This document shows positions 58,224 to 64,000 of a stretch of DNA of 64,000 bases, piece after piece. Source of the DNA: Actinomycetota bacterium (GTDB lineage Bacteria; Actinomycetota; Actinomycetes; Mycobacteriales; Mycobacteriaceae); NCBI GenBank assembly GCA_018268465.1, contig JAFDWN010000002.1, positions 62,001 through 126,000 of the forward strand. The letters are read 5' to 3'. The position numbers were made by a program, and so were the translations under genes. The first letter of the stretch is position 1. Each line of letters opens with the position of its first letter. Below the pieces are notes generated by a model. It was given only the letters and a program-made list of their open reading frames with translations, did not search any database and was not told where the DNA came from.

Positions 58224-59246
58224 ATGTCACCGACCAGAACGCTGTATGTCACCGCGGTCGCGCTCGGCTCGTCGGCGGCGTTGCTACTGGGGTCCGGCGT
58301 CGCCGCCGCCGACCCCGCCACGCTGCCGATCGACGCCCTGCAGGCGCCCGGCCTCTCGGTCGTGCAAAGCCTCGGCCCGGCCATCCAGCAGGCGGCGGCG
58401 GATCCCACCAACGCCGCGTCGATGCTGATGGCGGCCGCGGCGGCGTTCACGGGTGACTCCTCGGCACCGACGGACACGCGCGATCTCGCCTCGGCGGTCA
58501 ACCAGTTCGTCGCCCAGCCGGCGGTGTTGTCCACCGACCATGTGCCCGCCGCGGGAGCGATCCCGGGCACGGTCGCGCATCTGCCGGCGGGGGTGGATCC
58601 GGCCAATGCCGTGGGCCCCGTACCCGAGGCCGTCGTGCACCTGCCCGACGGCGCCGACCCGGCCACCGCGGTCGGGCCGGCCCCCGACGCCGTACCGGCG
58701 CCGCCCGCCGACGGGGCACCCGCCCCGGCTGCGGTGCCGGTCGGCAATCCGGTGCCCGCTCCTGAAGCGGCACCCGCTCCGGTGCCCGCACCCGACACCG
58801 CACCGGCCCCGGGTGCGGCACCCGGCTTCAGCCCGGACAGCCCGGTGACGCAGGACTTCATGTATCCGTCGATCAGCAACGGGTGTCTGAAGGACGGCGG
58901 GAACGTCCTGGCGGCGGCGATCTCGGTGGCCGGGCCGGCCAAGATCCCGACCCCCGGGCCCGCAGCCGGCCAGACCGCCTACGTGTTCACCGCGGTCGGC
59001 ACGCCTGGACCCGCCGCCGAGCAGAAGCTGCCGCTGAACGTCACCTGGGTCAACCTCACCACCGGTAAATCGGGCAGCGCCACGCTCAAACCGCAGGCCG
59101 ACATCAACCCGCAGGGGCCGACGACACTGACCGCGATCGCGAATACCGGTTCGGGCAGCATCATCTCGACCATCTTCGGGCAGGTGACGACGACCGAGAA
59201 GCAGTGCCAGTTCATGCCGACGATCGGTTCGACCGTCGTGCCCTGA
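58224..59246 (+). CDS. Secreted Ala/Pro-rich protein with C-terminal domain (Rv1157c-like)
   Basis: A 340-residue exported protein with signal peptide (about 1-29, GVAAADPA cleavage). A helical segment (30-90) is followed by a long Pro/Ala/Val/Asp low-complexity linker with two HLP-G-DPA-AVGP units (for example VAHLPAGVDPANAVGPVPEA and its neighbour). The last ~120 residues form a folded domain with Cys in SNGCLKDGG and EKQCQF, probably one disulfide. It matches Rv1157c. It ends just before a strong stem-loop terminator. Function unknown. Confidence 0.82.
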   Translation: MSPTRTLYVTAVALGSSAALLLGSGVAAADPATLPIDALQAPGLSVVQSLGPAIQQAAADPTNAASMLMAAAAAFTGDSSAPTDTRDLASAVNQFVAQPAVLSTDHVPAAGAIPGTVAHLPAGVDPANAVGPVPEAVVHLPDGADPATAVGPAPDAVPAPPADGAPAPAAVPVGNPVPAPEAAPAPVPAPDTAPAPGAAPGFSPDSPVTQDFMYPSISNGCLKDGGNVLAAAISVAGPAKIPTPGPAAGQTAYVFTAVGTPGPAAEQKLPLNVTWVNLTTGKSGSATLKPQADINPQGPTTLTAIANTGSGSIISTIFGQVTTTEKQCQFMPTIGSTVVP

Positions 59247-59262
59247 ATCCTCCGCGGAAAGA

Positions 59263-59299
59263 GAAGTCCCGGTCGTCGGCATCCGGCGACCGGGACTTC
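59263..59299. terminator. Perfect 13-bp bidirectional terminator hairpin
   Basis: GAAGTCCCGGTCG (59263-59275) and CGACCGGGACTTC (59287-59299) form an uninterrupted 13-bp stem with an 11-nt loop. It separates the secreted protein gene (stop 59246) from the convergent DUF1059 gene (stop 59333), so it likely serves both. Confidence 0.8.
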
Positions 59300-59332
59300 G
59301 CTGTCGTGGCAGGTCTGGCTTTCGCGGGAGGT

Positions 59333-59479
59333 CTAGTAGGCCATGAACAGGATGGCGTCGCGGTCGTAGTCGCGGCCCGGGTGCACCTCCGCCAGATGCG
59401 ATTGCACCTTCTCGACCAGATCGTCCTCGTCCGCGCCGGTGATCGCCTCACCGCAGGGGCAGTTCAAATGTGTCTTCAT
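59333..59479 (-). CDS. DUF1059-like small protein
   Basis: A 48-residue protein starting MKTHLNCPCGEAITGADEDD and ending in HLAEVHPG and a short tail. The CPCG plus the H...H pattern (SHLAEVH) is that of DUF1059, a small zinc-finger-like fold of unknown function. ATG 59479 was chosen; the frame is open to 59554 with Gly/Arg-rich sequence unlike the family. It is 88 bp downstream of the HhH-GPD gene on the same strand. Confidence 0.8.
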   Translation of the reverse strand: MKTHLNCPCGEAITGADEDDLVEKVQSHLAEVHPGRDYDRDAILFMAY

Positions 59480-59567
59480 CACTTCACGATCCCACAGCGC
59501 CACCCCGGCACCCGCTGAGATCGCACCCCGGGGGATTCCGCCCCGATCCACCACGGAGACCGCGTTC

Positions 59568-60221
59568 TCACCGTGACGCGGCCTTCATCTGCTTCTTGTA
59601 CGCCCGTACCTGTTGCAGCGAGGCCGGGTCGGTCACGTCGGCCACCGACATGTGGGTCCCCGCCTTGCCGTAGTCGCCCGCGGCCTCGCGCCAGCCCGCG
59701 GGCGCCACCCCGTACTGCTTGCCGAGCAGCGCCAGGAAGATCCGCGCCTTCTGCTCGCCGAACCCGGGCAACGCCTTCAGCCGGCGCAGCACCTCCGCAC
59801 CGTCGGCGCCGTCGGCCCACAGCCCCGCGGCGTCACCGTCGTAGCGGTCCACCACCACCTGCGCCAGGTCCTGGACCCGCTTGGCCATCGACCCCGGAAA
59901 GCGGTGTATCGCAGGGCGTTCCGAACACAACGCGACGAACCGGTCGGGGTCGTACTCGGCGATCTCGCGCGCATCCACGCGGCCGACACGGTCGGCGATC
60001 TTCTTCGGCCCGGCGAACGCCGTCTCCATCGGCACCTGCTGAGAGGTATCAACACGATTTAGGTCAGCCGCAGCCATGCGGTCGGCAATCTTCTTCGGCC
60101 CCGAGAAGGCGACTTCGAGGGGGATCTGTTGGTCGAGACACATTCCGATCAGCAGGGCAAATGGGTTCTCCGAGAGGAGTTCGTCAGCCTCTCGCTCTTG
60201 AGCGAGGCAAAGACTCGACAT
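59568..60221 (-). CDS. HhH-GPD-type DNA repair protein (Rv1156-like) with replaced 5' end
   Basis: A 217-residue protein of the helix-hairpin-helix GPD superfamily; LKALPGFGEQKARIFLALLG is the HhH motif. The C-terminal ~130 residues match what I expect for the chromosomal Rv1156-type gene. Within the first ~80 residues the segment QQIPLEVAFSGPKKIADR (from 60131 downward) is followed 30 residues later by QQVPMETAFAGPKKIADR. The normal protein has this helix once, so the gene is a chimera: native from about 60041 leftwards, element-derived 5' part to the right with its own ATG 60221. It is probably still expressed, but activity is uncertain. Confidence 0.8.
   Translation of the reverse strand: MSSLCLAQEREADELLSENPFALLIGMCLDQQIPLEVAFSGPKKIADRMAAADLNRVDTSQQVPMETAFAGPKKIADRVGRVDAREIAEYDPDRFVALCSERPAIHRFPGSMAKRVQDLAQVVVDRYDGDAAGLWADGADGAEVLRRLKALPGFGEQKARIFLALLGKQYGVAPAGWREAAGDYGKAGTHMSVADVTDPASLQQVRAYKKQMKAASR
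59988..60134. repeat. 90-bp-offset direct repeat at the element junction
   Basis: Positions 59989-60011 and 60079-60101 share 22 of 23 bases (CGGTCGGC-ATCTTCTTCGGCCC, with one G/A difference) and continue to encode the same protein motif with more divergent codons. The junction between native and foreign sequence falls near 60041, between the copies. It is a candidate attachment site or the scar of tandem integration. Confidence 0.6.
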
Positions 60222-60265
60222 GAGCTGTCCTATCGTTTTCGACGCACCACAGGAGGCAGTGGCAG

Positions 60266-60559
60266 ATGGAAGACAACTTAGCCGTGGACGCAACCGGCTG
60301 GTTGAGGTCGGCGCTCAGGAATCCCGACGTGATCGACACCGAGCGATGGGTAGTGATGGAGATCGCCCAGAGCCCCGGTCGGCTCTGGTCGCCGGGAGAC
60401 CTCATCGAGCTAGTCGAGACCGATTCGGTCGAGGTGCTCGTTGAGGCTGCCGAGGCAATCCGCAGAGCCCTGGATGAACTTATCGGCCTCGGACTGTTGG
60501 AGGTTGTCGTGTCGGTCGAGTTCGAACGCGAGGACATGCTGTTTCGGATACTGACCTAA
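60266..60559 (+). CDS. Small phage protein, possibly winged-helix
   Basis: A 97-residue acidic protein. RWVVMEIAQSPGRLWSPGDL, then AEAIRRALDELIGLGLLEVV, read like the helices and wing of a small winged-helix regulator (sequence-level impression). AGGAGG lies 9 nt before ATG 60266. It is divergent from the HhH-GPD gene with 44 bp between starts, and an intrinsic-type terminator follows its stop at 60581. It could be an element regulator or excisionase-like protein; I do not recognise it. Confidence 0.65.
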   Translation: MEDNLAVDATGWLRSALRNPDVIDTERWVVMEIAQSPGRLWSPGDLIELVETDSVEVLVEAAEAIRRALDELIGLGLLEVVVSVEFEREDMLFRILT

Positions 60560-60580
60560 CCTGGCCCGCGCCCTACCGAC

Positions 60581-60611
60581 AGGCCCCCGACGTTCACAGC
60601 GGCGGGGGCTT
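60581..60611 (+). terminator. Intrinsic terminator after the 97-aa gene
   Basis: GCCCCCG (60583-60589) pairs with CGGGGGC (60603-60609), extended by A-T and G-T pairs to nine, with a 13-nt loop and a short TTTG after it. It would end the transcript of the 60266 gene and isolate the Bro-N region. Confidence 0.7.
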
Positions 60612-60638
60612 TGTCGTCGGTCAACCGAGGACGGCGGG

Positions 60639-61097
60639 CTGATCATCAACACCGAGGTTCGCGTCGTCACGATCGACGGCGAGCCGTGGTTCGTCGCCAA
60701 AGACGTGGCCAACGCGGTTGGCATCGCGGACGCAGCCCAAGCGGTTCGTTACCTGGACGACGACGAGCGGCAGTCGATCAACACAGCCGGGACTTCCCTG
60801 TTTACTGGACAGGGAACCCCGGTGACCTCGGTAATCAACGAGTCCGGGCTGTACTCGCTGATCCTGCGGAGCCGCAAGCCCGAGGCCAAGGCGTTCAAGA
60901 AGTGGGTCACCTCGGTCGTCCTGCCGACGATCCGCAAGACAGGCGCGTACGTCGACCCGAGCCAGGTGACTCCCGTCACATTCCTCTTGGTTGGGTGTCA
61001 AGTTTTTCGCACCTACTTATATATGAGGGGCCTCGCTGGCGAACGAACACACGCATCCGGGTACGTCCGTACCCCTGAATCGCCTGCTGGCCTCTAG
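60639..61097 (+). pseudogene. Bro-N domain antirepressor, truncated
   Basis: The frame encodes VRVVTIDGEPWFVAKDVANA, INESGLYSLILRSRKPEAKA and WVTSVVLPTIRKTGAYVDPS, a nearly complete Bro-N domain of phage antirepressors. No ATG, GTG or TTG begins the domain: the only in-frame standard start is GTG 60705, inside it, and CTG 60639 would be needed for the full domain. After about 60985 the sequence leaves the family and continues as an unrelated tail to 61097, so the usual C-terminal KilA-type or ANT domain is missing. A decayed or deliberately short antirepressor is likely. Confidence 0.65.
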
Positions 61098-61450
61098 GGG
61101 CCCCGGTTGGATGTAAAGGTGAAGTACGTCACATTCTTCTAAGTTAGGTGTAAAGGGCGGGTTCCTATATATTGAGGGGCTCAGGAGAGCCCCCGCAAAC
61201 TTGCTGGCTGCTCCCTGCTTCCCCTACAGGTGAGCGCCGCAACGGCTCTGGCAGCGACGCCATGGCCTCTGACGGTCGGTCGGATGCTCCCCCCTTGCCG
61301 ACCGTCCCAGACTTCCTCGCTGACGGTCTCGTCAGCGTTGTAAGCCGCTGGCTTGGTAACCAGCGGATAAGGCACGCCCGCGAAGTCGTGCCGACCCTCC
61401 TTTTGTGGAGAACCCTTGGCCTGCCGACATACCAGGCCGGGGGTTTTCTC
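61018..61450 (+). ncRNA. Candidate structured noncoding RNA locus
   Basis: Two TATATAT-GAGGGGC direct repeats (61018-61031 and 61166-61180) look like -10/start regions. Downstream stems are: GGGTACG/CGTACCC (61059-61074) enclosed by AGGGGCC/GGCCTCT; GGGGCTC/GAGCCCC (61176-61193); GACGGTCGG/CCGACCGTC (61271-61306); GCTGACG/CGTCAGC (61319-61336); CCGCTGG/CCAGCGG (61345-61366); GGCACG/CGTGCC (61371-61392); and a final terminator hairpin. No convincing ORF covers it. A regulatory or packaging RNA is possible; alternatively, a set of terminators and operators. Confidence 0.5.
61411..61445 (+). terminator. Strong intrinsic terminator
   Basis: AACCCTTGGCCTG (61411-61423) pairs with CAGGCCGGGGGTT (61433-61445) over 13 bp with two G-T pairs, followed by TTCTC. 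It is the clearest intrinsic terminator in the window and closes the stem-loop-rich tract. Confidence 0.82.
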
Positions 61451-61538
61451 ATTTACCACTCACCGATAGATCGGCTCGTCAGCGGCGAGCCTCCCACCTG
61501 ATGGCGTGTCAGCGGCACGCCGGGAAGTAGCAACGACC

Positions 61539-61685
61539 ATGCCCCGATGCACCTTGCCGGGACACACCGAGTTCAAGCACGGGCACTGTGTCCAGTGTCG
61601 TCGCCGTCGCCAACGCGAGTACACGGCTGAGTGCCGTGCTGCCCGTCGCCGGTTGAAGGCGATAGAGGTTGCTCTCGCGGCCTGA
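61539..61685 (+). CDS. Tiny Cys-rich basic phage protein
   Basis: A 48-residue reading frame starting MPRCTLPGHTEFKHGHCVQC, followed by an Arg-rich helix (RRRRQREYTAECRAARRRLK). Cys4, His9/14/16, Cys17 and Cys20 could form a zinc knuckle, and the rest is basic. It lies between the structured tract and the coiled-coil gene on the same strand. Many mycobacteriophages carry such small zinc-binding DNA-contacting proteins, but no homologue is identified here. GGGAAG lies about 12 nt upstream of the ATG. Confidence 0.6.
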   Translation: MPRCTLPGHTEFKHGHCVQCRRRRQREYTAECRAARRRLKAIEVALAA

Positions 61686-61711
61686 GCGGCCCGCAGAGCG
61701 ACGAACAGACT

Positions 61712-61735
61712 TCCCCTAGGTAATCACTTGGGGGA
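61712..61735 (+). other. Stem-loop before the coiled-coil gene
   Basis: TCCCCTAGGT (61712-61721) and ACTTGGGGGA (61726-61735) pair over ten positions with two G-T wobbles and the loop AATC. No T-run follows, so it is more likely a transcript-processing or regulatory hairpin than a terminator. It lies 52 bp before the ATG of the next gene. Confidence 0.5.
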
Positions 61736-61787
61736 CAACAGAAGCGCGGATAGATGCCGCGTCCATTACCCAAAGGGAGGAACACCT

Positions 61788-62054
61788 ATGATCGACCAGA
61801 CCGCACAGCTCCACGAGCTGCCTGACTACTGGCAGGCTCAGATACGAAAACTCCGGTCGGAGAATTACGAATTGCGTTCGCGGCTGAAAGGCAACGGCAT
61901 CCGCGCCTCTGCCGATCTGGACGAGCTACCCAATTACTGGCGAAAGACTATTGTCGACCTCCGCAAGGAGAACGGCAGATACCGCACCGACCGCCGAGAA
62001 CTACAGATCGAGGTCGAAGCTCTCCGCGCCGAGCTTGGTGCTCAGGACAAGTGA
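61788..62054 (+). CDS. Small coiled-coil protein with internal duplication
   Basis: An 88-residue charged, helical protein. LHELPDYWQAQIRKLRSENY (about 8-27) and LDELPNYWRKTIVDLRKENG (about 45-64) are two copies of one motif, so the protein is a tandem repeat of about 35 residues, then a leucine-zipper-like end. AAAGGGAGG lies 8 nt upstream of ATG 61788. Its TGA overlaps the GTG start of the helicase (GTGA, 62051-62054), indicating translational coupling; a role as a helicase accessory or scaffold is inferred from that. Confidence 0.75.
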   Translation: MIDQTAQLHELPDYWQAQIRKLRSENYELRSRLKGNGIRASADLDELPNYWRKTIVDLRKENGRYRTDRRELQIEVEALRAELGAQDK

Positions 62055-63295
62055 GCAACCCGCACTACTGGGCCTGTCGTCTACAGGAGCTTCAGCCGCT
62101 CGCATGGGACCAGCGAGCCCGCACGGTGTGGGCCTACGCAGACGGCGCGTGGTCGGAGGCCGACCACCTCGTCCGAGACCAGCTCCCCCGGCTTGCTCAC
62201 GAGGCCCGCGACATTGGGAAGCTGATCAGCAACACCGAGCACCACCTGCGTTCTGCGCTGATCGGCCAAGGGGATCTGATCGACCCGTCGACACCTGATG
62301 TCGGCTGCGTGCCGACCCCGTCAGGTCTGTACGAGATCGCAACCGGCGAGGTGATCGAGCACGACCCCGGCGCTGACACGTTGTACCGGCTGGCCGTCGA
62401 TCCGGTGTTCGACGGTAGCACCGAGGTGTTTGACGGCTACCTACGGCAGACGTTCCACGACGGGGACGCTCCCCGCGTCCTGGACCTGCTGGCTTATTCG
62501 CTGGCACCTGGTAACCCCCGGCAGGAGGCGGTGATGTTGGTCGGTGCGGGAGGCAACGGCAAGGGTGTGCTTCTGCGGCTGCTGGCTGCGATGTTCCGCG
62601 AGGTCGACGTGGTCTCGGTGTCTCTTCAGGCGATGGCGAAAGACACGTTCGCTGCTCGACGGCTCTATGGCCGCGCGATGAACATCGTCCCGGAGATGAG
62701 CGCCGAGCGGATCGGTGACTCGACGCTGTTCAAGTCGGCAACCGGCGAGGACACGCTGGCGATGAACAAGAAGTACGGCGAAGCGATTGACGCGAAAGTC
62801 TGGGCGCACCATTGGTTTTCGGTCAACGAGATTCCTTCGTGCTCTGACGGCTCGGACGGTTGGGTCCGTCGCTGGCAGGTAGTCGAGTTCCCGAACCAAC
62901 CGGATCGTTCGGATACGACGTTCGAGGCCCGGTTGCACCGGGAGCTGCCTGCGATTGTCGGCAAGCTGCTGCGTCGGTTGACCGAGAACGCTTCCGGCCG
63001 CTCGTACCTCGTGCGGGAGACCGCGGCGGGCAAGTCTGCGCTTGAGCGGCTGGCTGATCGGTCCAGCTCGATCCGCGCGTGGCTGTCTGACGTAGCGGCT
63101 GAGATCACCGAGCACCTGAACCAGACCGAGCTGCTGGAGCTGTTCCGCAAGTGGGCGTACGACGAGAACCTAGACGAGCGGTTCATCCCGACCCGCCGAG
63201 CGTTCGCGGAGAAGCTTCGCGCGGTGGTCGGCGCAGAGTGTGCGGTTAACGGAAAACGCGGCTGGACGCTCTCAAAATGCACCCTACGGGGGTGA
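62051..63295 (+). CDS. P4-like SF3 helicase/primase C-terminal protein
   Basis: A 414-residue replication protein of the phage P4 alpha/D5 type. The Walker A motif GAGGNGKG is at residues 165-172, preceded by the D5_N-type region, and WFSVNEIPSCSDGSDGWVRR is the SF3 motif C plus arginine finger. A C-terminal winged-helix-like part follows (ELLELFRKWAYDENLDERFI). The N-terminal primase zinc finger and catalytic core of full-length P4 alpha are lacking, so it may need a host or separate primase. It starts with GTG 62051, and the first iteron lies within its last codons. Confidence 0.88.
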   Translation: MSNPHYWACRLQELQPLAWDQRARTVWAYADGAWSEADHLVRDQLPRLAHEARDIGKLISNTEHHLRSALIGQGDLIDPSTPDVGCVPTPSGLYEIATGEVIEHDPGADTLYRLAVDPVFDGSTEVFDGYLRQTFHDGDAPRVLDLLAYSLAPGNPRQEAVMLVGAGGNGKGVLLRLLAAMFREVDVVSVSLQAMAKDTFAARRLYGRAMNIVPEMSAERIGDSTLFKSATGEDTLAMNKKYGEAIDAKVWAHHWFSVNEIPSCSDGSDGWVRRWQVVEFPNQPDRSDTTFEARLHRELPAIVGKLLRRLTENASGRSYLVRETAAGKSALERLADRSSSIRAWLSDVAAEITEHLNQTELLELFRKWAYDENLDERFIPTRRAFAEKLRAVVGAECAVNGKRGWTLSKCTLRG

Positions 63296-63388
63296 AAATG
63301 CACCCTAATCGGGCGTAAATGCACCCTACTTGCACCCTGTTTTGCGGCATTACCGCAGGTCGCAGCTCCGAGGGTGCAAAAGGTGCAT
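63275..63388. other. Iteron array, candidate replication origin
   Basis: AAATGCACCCTA occurs three times with TGCACCCT at 63278, 63299 and 63320 (exact 21-bp period), and TGCACCCT recurs at 63331, 11 bp on. Inverted AGGGTGCA lies at 63371-63378 and a near copy AGGTGCAT at 63381-63388. Between them is a TGCGG/CCGCA hairpin (63343-63357). Helically phased iterons directly after a P4-type helicase gene are the expected binding sites of the initiator, or of its autoregulator. Confidence 0.7.
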
Positions 63389-63559
63389 GTTTTTCGCAGA
63401 AGCTTTCTAGCTGCTACATGGCGTGCATCGTCCCGAGCGCAGCGAGGGCACTAATCACCGGGTCTCGGTCAGGTCGGCCGAGGCCCTTTTGCTTGCCCAG
63501 ATCAGGGCAGAACCACGGGATCGCCAACCGGCGACCCGAACCGCAGAAGAGGGGAACAC

Positions 63560-63712
63560 ATGAATCAGCTAGAGCAGGCGGTCATCGCCGCCGCTGAGCA
63601 CGGCGCACCGCCGAAAACCTGGCACGTCGGCCCTGACGCCGTGATCCAACTGGCCGAGGGCATCGGCCACCTGTTGACCGGCTCGACGGTCACACACTGG
63701 ACGCATGATTGA
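63560..63712 (+). CDS. Tiny hypothetical phage protein
   Basis: A 50-residue reading frame, MNQLEQAVIAAAEHGAPPKT at the start and GSTVTHWTHD at the end. GAGGGGAA lies about 8 nt upstream of the ATG at 63560, which supports translation. The composition suggests a short soluble helix-turn protein. No family is recognised. It lies between the iteron region and the HNH-type gene, in the same direction as both flanking genes. Confidence 0.55.
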   Translation: MNQLEQAVIAAAEHGAPPKTWHVGPDAVIQLAEGIGHLLTGSTVTHWTHD

Positions 63713-63732
63713 GCGACGGGCCGAAGCGAATA

Positions 63733-64000
63733 ATGTCCGAGAAGAGATGCACCAAGTGCGACACGGTCAAGCCGGTAGAGGAATTCAACCGCCGGGCGTC
63801 GGCCAGAGACGGACTACACCCGCATTGCAGGAAGTGCCAGCAACTCGCAAACACGGCCTACCGCGCTGAGCACCGAGAGGCGCTTTGTGGGAAGCGGAGG
63901 GAGTTCTACCGGAACAACCAGGACCGCCTACGCGACGAGGCTAGGGCCCGACACGCTGCCTACCGAGCAGCGGACCCGATGTACGAACGACTCAAGTGCG
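63733..64000 (+). CDS. HNH/endonuclease VII-type protein, N-terminal part
   Basis: The frame is open from ATG 63733 to the window end (89 codons). The start CTKCDTVKPVEEFNRRASAR followed by DGLHPHCRKCQQ is the CxxC...CxxC zinc module typical of phage recombination endonuclease VII/HNH proteins, followed by a repeated YR-x-x-x charged helix (YRAEHREALC, FYRNNQDRLRDEARARHAAY). The catalytic part should lie beyond the window. Such genes often lie beside terminase or replication genes in mycobacteriophages. Confidence 0.75.
   Translation, partial: MSEKRCTKCDTVKPVEEFNRRASARDGLHPHCRKCQQLANTAYRAEHREALCGKRREFYRNNQDRLRDEARARHAAYRAADPMYERLKC

Larger units (their letters stand above)
60042..64000. mobile_element. 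Phage or phage-satellite-like element, left end only
   Basis: From the chimeric HhH-GPD gene to the window end, chromosomal synteny stops and phage-type genes appear: a small winged-helix-like protein, a Bro-N antirepressor fragment, short Cys-rich and coiled-coil proteins, a P4-like SF3 helicase/primase with iterons, and an HNH-type protein. No integrase, capsid or lysis gene is visible in these 4 kb; they or a satellite's equivalents would lie to the right. Replication module plus small size of genes recalls the phiRv1/phiRv2 class of mycobacterial elements, by layout only. Confidence 0.75.

Noticed and set aside
60611..61078. 155-codon Arg-rich frame overlapping the Bro-N region
   Set aside because: It is a different frame from the recognisable Bro-N sequence and codes only low-complexity Arg/Gly/Ser stretches.
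61345..61366. Hairpin resembling a tRNA anticodon arm (GCTGG stem, loop with TTGGTAA)
   Set aside because: The loop is eight bases, and no acceptor stem, D-arm or T-arm with TTCGA is present nearby.
61172..61501. 109-codon open frame with a Trp/Leu-containing product
   Set aside because: It runs through several perfect stem-loops and an intrinsic terminator, lacks a ribosome-binding site and resembles no phage protein; the RNA-structure reading explains the sequence better.
63319..63597. 92-codon open frame over the iteron region
   Set aside because: It begins inside the repeat array, has no ribosome-binding site and overlaps the better-supported gene at 63560.

Overview
The window is high-GC actinobacterial DNA from a mycobacterium, most likely a fast-growing Mycolicibacterium-type species. 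The gene order follows the M. tuberculosis block Rv1210 to Rv1156 almost gene for gene (reading left to right the Rv numbers fall), and it carries mycobacterial hallmarks: fbiC, mshB, gpgS, pimE, lpqW, pruABC and the Rv1157c/Rv1158c secreted pair. Several pieces absent from that block in M. tuberculosis (lactate module, a flavin-monooxygenase cluster, a repeat surface protein, a phage-type element) mark accessory insertions. Family names come from reading the translated sequence against remembered families; no database search was run.

Layout. 1-4938: minus-strand run LOG, fadD6, folP2, gpgS, a DivIVA-like membrane protein and the start of tagA, with ATGA/GTGA overlaps suggesting translational coupling. 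5033-9591: a P-loop ATPase, an EspC-like type VII substrate candidate and a convergent ABC-F protein. 9775-14276: divergent dapE/dapD (diaminopimelate synthesis), a VOC protein with fadD36, and a Nudix hydrolase. 14422-16673: an NCS2 nucleobase permease with an extra C-terminal repeat domain, and a small secreted protein. 16748-22137: lactate module (GntR/FCD regulator, L-lactate permease, FAD/Fe-S D-lactate dehydrogenase type). 22097-26422: proline catabolism pruB, pruA and the activator pruC. 26430-27862: a B3/B4 protein and a PaiB-like FMN protein.

27819-35584 is the main metabolic oddity: an aconitase-superfamily hydratase, a second-type RibBA, and a flavin reductase face an aldehyde dehydrogenase, a RutA/SfnG-like flavin monooxygenase and an AraC regulator. 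A long inverted repeat with further half-sites lies in the divergent promoter. It looks like a self-contained two-component monooxygenase catabolic system that brings its own flavin supply; the substrate is unknown.

35635-48178 returns to the conserved backbone: dapC, fdxC, PadR regulator/fadH, YceI, a DUF2231 membrane protein, fbiC, a secreted protein at the PE12 position, an Rv1171-like membrane protein, mshB and a ClC channel. 48179-50861 has an AT-rich leader followed by a surface-type protein with five near-identical repeats. 50970-59479 holds lpqW, typA, small zinc-ribbon proteins, mutT2, phhB, pimE, two secreted Ala/Pro-rich proteins and a DUF1059 protein.

From about 60042 to the window end lies a phage or phage-satellite-like element. 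It begins inside the Rv1156-type HhH-GPD gene, whose 5' end seems replaced by element DNA, producing a 90-bp-offset in-frame repeat. The element carries a truncated Bro-N antirepressor, a roughly 430-nt tract packed with stem-loops and ending in an intrinsic terminator (candidate structured RNA), small Cys-rich and coiled-coil proteins, a P4-like SF3 helicase/primase, helically phased iterons just after it (candidate replication origin), and an HNH-type endonuclease running off the end. No integrase or second att site is visible; these would lie to the right. No rRNA, tRNA or CRISPR array was seen.
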